Shown here: positions 1 through 5,158 of the stretch, piece after piece
Layout: each line of letters begins with the position of its first letter
Position numbering within the stretch: the first letter of the stretch is position 1
The notes under the pieces: generated by a model
The model's database searches: none
What the model saw: only the letters and a program-made list of their open reading frames with translations
What the model was told of the DNA's origin: nothing
DNA from: Alphaproteobacteria bacterium
GTDB lineage: Bacteria > Pseudomonadota > Alphaproteobacteria > ATCC43930 > CGMCC-115725
Length of the DNA stretch: 7,846 bases
Assembly: GCA_019241915.1 (NCBI GenBank)
Contig: JAFAWI010000580.1
Span: 1 to 7,846 of the forward strand
Direction of reading: 5' to 3'
Program-made: the position numbers and the translations under genes

Positions 1-561
1 GATCTCGGCGAAGGCTTCCAGCCCGCGCGGGTCGGCCGGGTCGGCCAGCAGCGCTTCGGTCACGCGCCGCAGCCGCGGGTCGCGGCAGGCCGGCAGCGAG
101 ATCGGCCGGGTCGCAGCGCGGCCGATCTCGTGCAGCGCGAGCGCCACAACATGCCGCACCGGTCCCTGCTCGTCCCACATCACCGGCTGCTCGCAGGCGG
201 CGAGGATCAGCTCGCGCAGCAGCGGCGAGATCGCCACGACGGTCACCGCGTCGGGGCCGGCGCGGGCGGCGTCGGCGCGCAGAAACAGGCCGCGCATCGC
301 CAACCCGGCCGGCATGCGCGTGATGTGCTCGGTATGGGCCGGGAGCCACAACCCGGTGCCGGGCGGCACGATAAACAGCGCGGTTGCGGTGGCGATCCGC
401 ATCGTCCCGGCCGTCGCGTGCAACAATTGGGCGCGCGGATGCTTGTGCCAACCGGTGTCGTGGCCGGCCCGATAGTCGCGCGCGTAACCGACCAGCGGCC
501 GCGGTGCCTGCTCGAACGCGACGAGCGGGGCGATGTCGTCGCGATGTCCGATTTGCGACAA
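1..561 (-). CDS. AraC-family transcriptional regulator, NimR-like (partial, C-terminus missing)
   Basis: Likely DNA-binding regulator of the divergent MFS gene. The visible 187 codons hold an N-terminal cupin-type sensing domain: HKHPRAQL at residues 39-46 with His39 and His41, a PPG turn near 66-68, and WLPA...H at 72-79. An SPLLREL helix follows at 112-118. The last residues (DPRLRRVTEALLADP) match the linker that leads into the AraC HTH in this family. The frame is still open at base 1, so most of the HTH domain, roughly 90-100 residues by family length, lies outside the window. Start choice: an in-frame TAG lies 12 codons upstream with no ATG or GTG between, so the TTG at 559-561 is the only reasonable start, and I see no strong Shine-Dalgarno. 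The family resembles E. coli NimR, which is divergent from the exporter gene nimT. That analogy is inferred from motifs and gene arrangement; the ligand is unknown. Confidence 0.85.
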   Translation of the reverse strand, partial: MSQIGHRDDIAPLVAFEQAPRPLVGYARDYRAGHDTGWHKHPRAQLLHATAGTMRIATATALFIVPPGTGLWLPAHTEHITRMPAGLAMRGLFLRADAARAGPDAVTVVAISPLLRELILAACEQPVMWDEQGPVRHVVALALHEIGRAATRPISLPACRDPRLRRVTEALLADPADPRGLEAFAEI

Positions 562-634
562 AGAATGACCGTACGTCGTGGAAGCGACAGCCTACACTGG
601 GTCCACACGCCAAACCAGCGCGCGAGTCCGCCGT
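562..634. promoter_or_regulatory. Divergent promoter/operator region between regulator and MFS gene
   Basis: This 73-bp gap must hold both start signals. It contains the palindrome CGTACG (570-575). The hexamer GCGACA occurs in direct orientation at 555-560 (overlapping the regulator's start) and 584-589, 29 bp apart. A possible -10 for the MFS gene is TACACT (593-598), but no convincing -35 accompanies it. AraC-type proteins often bind direct half-sites, so the GCGACA pair is a candidate operator. The motif is short and this is weak evidence. Confidence 0.35.
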
Positions 635-1846
635 ATGCCGCAGAACACCCGCCTGATCGCCCTGATCAACGCCGCGCACGCCGCCACGCATTATGCGCTG
701 CTGGTGCTGCCGACCGCGGTGCTCGCGATGGCGCGGCCGGACGGCGCATTCGGCGACGCCTACGGGCCGATCCTCGCCCTGGCGACGATCGGGTTTGTGC
801 TCTATGGCGCGTTCGCGTTGCCGCAGGGCTGGCTGGCCCAGCGCGTCGGGCGGGCGGCGCTGATGGCGGTGTTCTTTTTCGGCACCGGGCTGTCGATGGT
901 GGCAACCGGCTTCTGCAATTCGCCGGTGGCGCTCGCGGCGGCGATCGGCGCCACCGGGCTGTTCGCGGCGATCTATCACCCGGTCGGGACGGCGATGCTG
1001 GTCGATGCGGCCGGCGACCGGCCGGGGCGGGCGCTCGGCACCAACGGCGTTTTCGGCAATATCGGGGTCGGACTGGCGCCGGCGGCCACGGCGTTGCTCG
1101 CCGGTTATGCCGGGTGGCGCGCGGCGTTTGTCGTGCCCGGCGTGATCTGTGCGCTGCTCGGCGTGCTGTGGCTGCGCCTGCCGGCGCCCGAGGCCACCGC
1201 CAAACGCGCGACGCAAACCTTTCCCGACATCCCGCGCGATCTGGTGCGGCGGGCGGTGGTGGTGCTGCTGGCGATCGCGGTGGTCAGCGGGCTGGTGTTC
1301 AACGCGTTTACCATCCTGCTGCCCAAGCTGATCGAAGAGCGGCTCGGCGGCGACCCGCGCCTGCTGCCGATTGTCGGGGTCGGCGCGTTTCTGACGATGC
1401 TGTGCGGCGCGGCGACGCAGTTCACGGTCGGCCGAATGATCGACCGGACGACCTTGAAGCGCATCTTTCTGCCGGTCAGCGCGGTGCTGGTGCCGGGGCT
1501 GGTCGCGGTCAGCTATGTACAGGGTTGGCTGGTGTTGCCGGTCGCGGCGGTCGTCGCCGCCTCGATTTTCGGCCAGGTGACGGTCAACGAGACGATGACC
1601 GCGCGGTACATCTCGCCGGCCTTGCGCACGCGGATGTACTCGATCCGCTTTTTTGTCGGCTTTCTCGGCGCGGCGGCGGCGGCGCCCCTGGTCGCCTGGC
1701 TGCATGAGCGCACCGGCAGCCTCGCCAGCGCGACGCTGGCGATGGCCGCGCTCGGGGTTGTGATCCTGCTGTGTGCGCTGGCCTTCCCCGACCGCGAAGA
1801 GGAGCTGAACCCCGCCTTGTGGCAGGCCCCGGCCGCGGCCGAATAG
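635..1846 (+). CDS. Major facilitator superfamily (MFS) transporter
   Basis: Inner-membrane secondary transporter of 403 residues, the usual size for a 12-helix MFS protein. Nearly the whole sequence is hydrophobic helices. A degenerate MFS motif A lies between helices 2 and 3 (GWLAQRVGR, residues 65-73). A related loop in the second half reads VGRMIDRTTLKR. A glycine-rich stretch around GTNGVFGNIGVGLAP fits the motif C region of antiporters. I chose the ATG at 635 because the protein then begins just before the first membrane helix. An in-frame ATG at 578 would add 19 polar residues and reach toward the regulator's start. It is divergent from the AraC-family gene (73-bp gap), so it is probably controlled by it. 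Substrate is not predictable; efflux of a small organic compound is the likeliest role by analogy with NimR/NimT. Confidence 0.88.
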   Translation: MPQNTRLIALINAAHAATHYALLVLPTAVLAMARPDGAFGDAYGPILALATIGFVLYGAFALPQGWLAQRVGRAALMAVFFFGTGLSMVATGFCNSPVALAAAIGATGLFAAIYHPVGTAMLVDAAGDRPGRALGTNGVFGNIGVGLAPAATALLAGYAGWRAAFVVPGVICALLGVLWLRLPAPEATAKRATQTFPDIPRDLVRRAVVVLLAIAVVSGLVFNAFTILLPKLIEERLGGDPRLLPIVGVGAFLTMLCGAATQFTVGRMIDRTTLKRIFLPVSAVLVPGLVAVSYVQGWLVLPVAAVVAASIFGQVTVNETMTARYISPALRTRMYSIRFFVGFLGAAAAAPLVAWLHERTGSLASATLAMAALGVVILLCALAFPDREEELNPALWQAPAAAE

Positions 1847-1849
1847 TCC

Positions 1850-1965
1850 TCCCCCGCGAGCGGGGCAGGTGGCGAGCGCCGCCGGCCGGAGGGGGCCGCG
1901 CCATCGCTACCGCCCCCCATGCTTCACATGGTCCCCTTGCCCGGCGAGGCCGGGGAGGGGGCCGC
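1850..1965. terminator. Palindrome-rich convergent spacer: probable bidirectional terminator / REP-like element
   Basis: The MFS and CDF genes converge here. Hairpin 1 is CCCCGC-GA-GCGGGG at 1852-1865, right after the MFS stop. Hairpin 2 has 13-nt arms at 1933-1945 and 1949-1961 around a GAG loop; 12 of 13 positions pair, counting one G-T. It can extend by two G-C pairs past a bulged T. Runs of G (1891-1895) and C (1914-1918) between them can also pair. There is no T-tract, so this is not a classic rho-independent terminator. The G/C-rich composition and paired layout resemble intergenic palindromic repeats common in high-GC proteobacteria. Repetition elsewhere in the genome cannot be seen from this window. 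Confidence 0.5.
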
Positions 1966-1974
1966 TATACGGAG

Positions 1975-2898
1975 CTAGACCACGTGCTCCGGCGTCAGCG
2001 CGCAGGCTTCGCCGCTGTCGCCGAGTTCGATCTGCAAGGTGGTGTGGTGCACGCCGAAGCGATGGTCGAGCTCGTGCGCGATGCGAGACAGTGCGTCGTC
2101 GCCCGGATGGCCCCCCGGCATCACCAGATGGCAGGTGAGCGCAGTCTCGGTCGTGCTCATGCCCCAGATGTGCAAATCGTGCAGCGCCGCGACGCCGGGC
2201 AGCGCCAACAGGTGCGTGCGCACCGCGGCGGCGTCGACCCCCTGCGGCACCGCGTCGAGCGCCAGACCCAGCGCCTGCTTCACCAGATCCCAGGTGGCGT
2301 AGACGATGAACGCCGAGACCGCCAGCCCGACCGCCGGGTCGAGCCACAGCCAGCCGGTCAGCGCGATCGCCGCGCCGGCGGCCACGACGCCGAGCGCGAC
2401 GAGGGCGTCGGCCACCATGTGCAGGAAGGCGCTGCGCAGGTTGAGGTCGTCCGTTCGCCCGCGCAGAAACAGCAGCGCGGTGCCGCCGTTGACCGCGATG
2501 CCGACCGCCGCCACCCAAGCGACCGTGGTGCCGGCGACTGGCACCGGATGCTCGAGCCGCCAGATTGCTTCCCAGGCGATGCCGCCGGTCACAACGAGCA
2601 GGATGACCGCGTTGGCCAGCGCCGCAAGGATCGAACTCGACCCGAAGCCATAGGTAAAACGCGCGCTGGGGCCGCGCCGGCCGAGCGCCGCTGCACCCCA
2701 GGAGAGCCCCAACCCGAGCGCGTCGCCGAGATTGTGCCCGGCATCGGCGAGCAGCGACAGCGAGCCGGTGACGAGCCCGTACGCCGCCTCGGCGGCGACA
2801 TAGCCGAGGTTGAGCGCAATGCCGATGGCAAAGGCACGGCCGAACCCATGGGACGGCCCCACGTGCGCGTGCGCATGACCGCGATGGGCGTGACTCAC
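1975..2898 (-). CDS. Cation diffusion facilitator (CDF) family metal exporter, ZitB/CzcD type
   Basis: Inner-membrane metal/proton antiporter, probably exporting Zn(II) and perhaps Cd(II) or Co(II). The 307 residues fit the family. The cytoplasmic N-terminus is His-rich (H3, H5, H8, H10, H12, H17). Six membrane helices follow. The metal site is complete: LLADAGHNLGD in helix 2 (D52, H55, D59) and LHMVAD in helix 5 (H160, D164). The C-terminal cytoplasmic domain carries the typical LHDLHIWGMS segment and a late HH pair. His/Asp sites are typical of Zn transporters, but specificity is inferred. The start is GTG at 2898, placed by a GAGGGG Shine-Dalgarno 6 nt upstream. An ATG 6 nt further upstream is out of frame and stops after two codons. 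The gene is monocistronic here, convergent with the MFS gene and divergent from the ClpP-like gene. Confidence 0.93.
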   Translation of the reverse strand: MSHAHRGHAHAHVGPSHGFGRAFAIGIALNLGYVAAEAAYGLVTGSLSLLADAGHNLGDALGLGLSWGAAALGRRGPSARFTYGFGSSSILAALANAVILLVVTGGIAWEAIWRLEHPVPVAGTTVAWVAAVGIAVNGGTALLFLRGRTDDLNLRSAFLHMVADALVALGVVAAGAAIALTGWLWLDPAVGLAVSAFIVYATWDLVKQALGLALDAVPQGVDAAAVRTHLLALPGVAALHDLHIWGMSTTETALTCHLVMPGGHPGDDALSRIAHELDHRFGVHHTTLQIELGDSGEACALTPEHVV

Positions 2899-2904
2899 CG
2901 CATG

Positions 2905-2910
2905 CCCCTC
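2905..2910 (-). promoter_or_regulatory. Ribosome binding site that fixes the GTG start of the CDF exporter
   Basis: On the minus strand GAGGGG lies 6 nt before GTG (2898). It is only 1 nt before an out-of-frame ATG (ATG CGG TGA), which is too close for normal initiation. This supports GTG as the start. The tiny ATG frame ends overlapping the GTG. Confidence 0.65.
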
Positions 2911-2927
2911 AAAAACCCGGAGATACC

Positions 2928-2956
2928 TTTATAAAAACTGACCGATATCTTTACAA
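2928..2956 (-). promoter_or_regulatory. Sigma70-type promoter for the CDF exporter
   Basis: On the minus strand, -35 TTGTAA (2951-2956) and -10 TATAAA (2928-2933) are separated by exactly 17 bp. The matches to consensus are 4/6 and 5/6. The implied transcript start is about 20-25 nt before the GTG start and leaves room for the GAGGGG site. An inverted repeat CCTAA-N7-TTAGG (2959-2975) lies just upstream of the -35 and could bind a regulator. No metal-responsive operator (MerR- or ArsR-type dyad) is evident between -35 and -10. Confidence 0.55.
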
Positions 2957-3000
2957 ACCCTAAACGAAACTTAGGCGCGAAAATCAACCGATCGCATATA

Positions 3001-3040
3001 TCGCTCGTTCATCAAGACTACACCGCAACAAAACGAGCGA
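3001..3040 (+). promoter_or_regulatory. Perfect 9-bp inverted repeat before the ClpP-like gene (operator or 5'UTR hairpin)
   Basis: TCGCTCGTT (3001-3009) and AACGAGCGA (3032-3040) are perfect reverse complements separated by 22 nt. The right arm ends 7 nt before the ATG at 3048 and covers part of the likely Shine-Dalgarno (GAG at 3039-3041, then AGG at 3043-3045). If transcribed, the hairpin could hide the ribosome site. A weak -10-like CATATA/TATATC lies at 2995-3002, so the repeat may instead straddle the transcript start and act as an operator. The sequence alone cannot separate the two. Confidence 0.45.
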
Positions 3041-3047
3041 GCAGGTA

Positions 3048-3764
3048 ATGTTAAAAAGGTCTTACCAGTTATTGTATCTTTGCATACTGGTCGCTGCGGT
3101 CGGGTTTCATTTACCAAAAGCGGCGGCGATGGAAGCAAAGATCGTCGGCGATCAGCTTATCCTGAGCGGCACGGTTGTCGAGGGCGATGCAGCCCGGGTC
3201 AGGAGGGCGCTGGAGAACGCGTCGATCACCACGGTCGTGCTGCGCAACTCGCCGGGCGGGGATTCGCCGACCGGCTACACGATCGGCGAGATGATCCGCC
3301 GGCATGGGCTGCGCACCGCGGTCTCCGGGTTCTGCTACTCGTCGTGCTCGCGCCTGTTTCTCGGCGGCACCGCGCGATACTTCACCGACGATTACCCGAG
3401 CGGGTTCACCAATGTCGGGTTCCACGGCCACTACTTCGAAGATGGGATGCTCGACCTCGCCAGCGTCAAGCGATACCGCCTGCGCGACTGGATCGTCAGC
3501 TACACCGACGGCAAGGCCGACCCGAACCTGATCGACCGCTGGATCTACCTGCCGACCAGCCGCGGGATGATCCATTTCTACCATCCGAACGCTGCGGCGC
3601 GGGCCGGCGCCGCGACCTTTCTGTGCGATGGACTGCAGCCGGTCGACGAGGTCGCACAGTGCGAGCCGGTGGCGCGGACCGCGCTCGATCTCGGCATCAT
3701 TACATCGGCCGAACTGCTGCACGGCGCCGACCGCGCAAGCTTGCAGGTGGCGCAACTGCGGTAG
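3048..3764 (+). CDS. Exported ClpP/crotonase-fold protein of unknown function (COG3904-like)
   Basis: A 238-residue protein with a signal peptide: KR at 3-4, a hydrophobic core at about 7-23, and AAA at 25-27 as the probable cleavage site. The mature part should be periplasmic. It resembles the ClpP fold. NSPGG at 67-71 matches the ClpP oxyanion-loop motif. GFCYSSCSRLFLGG at 94-107 aligns with the segment carrying ClpP's catalytic Ser, placing Ser98 at that position. FHGHY (His126, His128) falls where ClpP's catalytic His lies. I could not assign the Asp. Four mature Cys (96, 100, 193, 205) could form disulfides. The first 25 codons are AT-rich with rare codons (TTA, AAA, CTT, ATA), unlike the GC-rich remainder. 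This resembles the predicted periplasmic family COG3904, which to my knowledge has no established substrate. Whether it is an active hydrolase is inference. The gene stands alone, with a leader containing an inverted repeat. Confidence 0.82.
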   Translation: MLKRSYQLLYLCILVAAVGFHLPKAAAMEAKIVGDQLILSGTVVEGDAARVRRALENASITTVVLRNSPGGDSPTGYTIGEMIRRHGLRTAVSGFCYSSCSRLFLGGTARYFTDDYPSGFTNVGFHGHYFEDGMLDLASVKRYRLRDWIVSYTDGKADPNLIDRWIYLPTSRGMIHFYHPNAAARAGAATFLCDGLQPVDEVAQCEPVARTALDLGIITSAELLHGADRASLQVAQLR

Positions 3765-3799
3765 GCGGGGCAACGGCGGGCGATGAGCGCGGCGGGGTC

Positions 3800-3835
3800 T
3801 TGACAGGTCCGCGCGCTCGCGCGCGAATGCGCGAG
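3800..3835 (+). promoter_or_regulatory. Possible promoter and inverted repeat upstream of the thiolase
   Basis: A perfect TTGACA (3800-3805) is followed at 17 bp by GCGAAT (3823-3828), a poor -10 with 3 of 6 matches. CTCGCGC (3816-3822) and GCGCGAG (3829-3835) form a perfect 7-bp inverted repeat around that -10, ending just before the Shine-Dalgarno. It could be an operator over the promoter or a hairpin ending the upstream transcript. It could also be chance in such GC-rich DNA. Confidence 0.3.
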
Positions 3836-3853
3836 TCACGGAGGAGCCGCCCC

Positions 3854-5053
3854 ATGCTCGACGCCTATATGTACGCCGGAAAGCGCAGCCCGTTCGGCCG
3901 CCATGCCGGTGCGCTGGCCAAGATGCGGCCCGACGACATGCTCGCCAGCGTCATCGCCACGGTGGTCAAGGACAGCGGGTTCGCGCCCGAGAAGATCGAG
4001 GACGTCGTCGTTGGCTGCGGCAACCAGGGCGGCGAGGACAGCCGCTGCGTCGCGCGTCATGCGGCGCTGGTCGCCGGGCTGCCGATCGAGGTGCCGGGCT
4101 CGGTGCTGCAGCGCAATTGCGGCAGCGGGCTCAACGCGATCGCGGTCGCGGCGCAGCAGATCACCTGCGGCGAGGGCGACGTGTTTGTCGCCGGCGGCGT
4201 CGAGAGCATGAGCCGGGCGCCGTTTGTCATGGGCAAGGCCGAGAGCCCGTACAGCCGCGAGATGCGCATCTTCGATTCGACAATCGGCGCGCGCTTCCCG
4301 AACCCGAAGGTCGAAGGCCGCTACGGCGGCGACACGATGCCCGAGACCGCCGACAACCTGGCGCGCGACTACCAGATCACGCGCGAGCAGGCCGACGTTT
4401 TCGCCGCGGCGTCGCAGGCGAAATACGCCGCGGCCAAGGCCGACGGCTTCTTCGACGGCGAGATCGTGGCGGTCGAGGTGCCGGGCGGGCGCGCCGGGCC
4501 GGTGACGGTGGCCGAGGACGAGCACCCGCGGCCGCAGACCAACCTCGAAGGCCTCGCCAAGCTGCGCCCGCTGTTCGCCGACGGGGTCACCACCGCCGGC
4601 AATGCGTCGGGGGTCAATGACGGCGCGGTGGCGATGATCGTCGCCTCGCGCCGGGCGGGCGACGCCGCCGGGCAGCAGCCGATCTGCCGCATTCTGTCGA
4701 CCGGGGTCGCCGGGGTCGCGCCGCGCATCATGGGCTACGGCCCGGTGCCGGCGGCGAAAAAGGCGCTGGAGCGCGCCGGCCTCTCGATCGCCGACGTGGA
4801 TGTGATCGAGATCAACGAGGCGTTTGCCTCGCAGGTGCTCGCCTGCCTGCGCGGCCTCGACGTGCCGTTTGACGACAGCCGGGTCAACCCCAACGGCGGC
4901 GCGATCGCGATCGGCCATCCGCTTGGTGCATCGGGGCCGCGCATTGCGCTGACCGCAGCCCGCCAGTTGCAGCGCATCGGCGGCAAGTATGCGCTGGTCG
5001 CGATGTGCGTCGGGGTCGGCCAGGGCATCGCCGCGGTCATCGAGCGCGTGTGA
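3854..5053 (+). CDS. Thiolase (3-oxoadipyl-CoA / acetyl-CoA acetyltransferase type)
   Basis: Cytoplasmic thiolase of 399 residues, full length for the family, which cleaves a 3-oxoacyl-CoA with CoA or catalyses the reverse condensation. The catalytic set is complete: nucleophile Cys89 in RNCGSGLNAI, NEAF at 321-324, His355 in GHP, and Cys385 in the terminal CVGVGQG. GGVESMSRAPFVMGKA and the SQAKYAAAKADGFF helix are typical. The early CGNQGGEDSRCVAR block and the GVGQGIAAVIERV ending look most like the PcaF/PaaJ 3-oxoadipyl-CoA thiolases. No other aromatic-degradation gene is visible, so acetoacetyl-CoA or beta-oxidation substrates remain possible. The start is fixed by GGAGGA (3840-3845), 8 nt before ATG. 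Codon use is strongly GC-ending, with no TTA, CTA or TCA codons. Confidence 0.93.
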   Translation: MLDAYMYAGKRSPFGRHAGALAKMRPDDMLASVIATVVKDSGFAPEKIEDVVVGCGNQGGEDSRCVARHAALVAGLPIEVPGSVLQRNCGSGLNAIAVAAQQITCGEGDVFVAGGVESMSRAPFVMGKAESPYSREMRIFDSTIGARFPNPKVEGRYGGDTMPETADNLARDYQITREQADVFAAASQAKYAAAKADGFFDGEIVAVEVPGGRAGPVTVAEDEHPRPQTNLEGLAKLRPLFADGVTTAGNASGVNDGAVAMIVASRRAGDAAGQQPICRILSTGVAGVAPRIMGYGPVPAAKKALERAGLSIADVDVIEINEAFASQVLACLRGLDVPFDDSRVNPNGGAIAIGHPLGASGPRIALTAARQLQRIGGKYALVAMCVGVGQGIAAVIERV

Positions 5054-5056
5054 ACC

Positions 5057-5093
5057 AAGAAGCGCGCACGCCACGCCGGCTTGGCAGCTTCTT
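5057..5093 (+). terminator. Stem-loop after the thiolase, probable terminator
   Basis: AAGAAGC (5057-5063) and GCTTCTT (5087-5093) are perfect 7-bp inverted arms starting 4 nt after the stop codon. Inside them GCCA (5070-5073) and TGGC (5082-5085) give a second short stem. The 3' arm is T-rich (CTTCTT) but no clear T-run follows. Position and symmetry favour transcription termination. Confidence 0.45.
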
Positions 5094-5112
5094 AACCACG
5101 CCGCGCTAGCAT
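5081..5112 (+). promoter_or_regulatory. Weak promoter candidate for the glycosyltransferase gene
   Basis: TTGGCA (5081-5086) is followed by TAGCAT (5107-5112) with a 20-bp spacer, longer than ideal. GCTAGCAT also loosely resembles the alphaproteobacterial GCTANAW -10 form. If used, transcription would start at or just after the alternative GTG (5114), which favours the ATG at 5159 as start. The -35 overlaps the preceding stem-loop. Confidence 0.25.
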
Positions 5113-5158
5113 CGTGCCCGATGCGGCTCGGGCCGCGCGAGGCGATGCGGATGATGCG

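Noticed and set aside
130..1707. A 525-codon plus-strand frame across the regulator and the MFS gene
   Set aside because: It is antisense to the AraC-family gene and off-frame in the MFS gene; its sequence is Arg/Gly/Ala-rich without motifs.
2896..2904. A two-codon ATG CGG TGA upstream frame overlapping the GTG start of the CDF gene
   Set aside because: The ATG is only 1 nt from the GAGGGG site, too close to initiate well, and a chance origin is likely.
1771..2934. A 387-codon plus-strand frame opposite the CDF exporter
   Set aside because: It is antisense shadow of a gene with complete metal-site motifs. It has no domain and no ribosome site.
3111..3839. A 242-codon minus-strand frame opposite the ClpP-like gene
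   Set aside because: The plus-strand gene has a signal peptide and ClpP-like motifs; the antisense product has none.
3080..5053. A 657-codon plus-strand frame joining the ClpP-like region to the thiolase
   Set aside because: The upstream part overlaps the ClpP-like gene in another frame and is Arg-rich shadow. The thiolase has a clear GGAGGA site and conserved N-terminus at 3854.
5054..5158. Search for a tRNA or small RNA gene in the intergenic gaps, including this one and 6341-6442
   Set aside because: No cloverleaf, CCA end or T-loop consensus seen; only short hairpins consistent with termination or leader structure.
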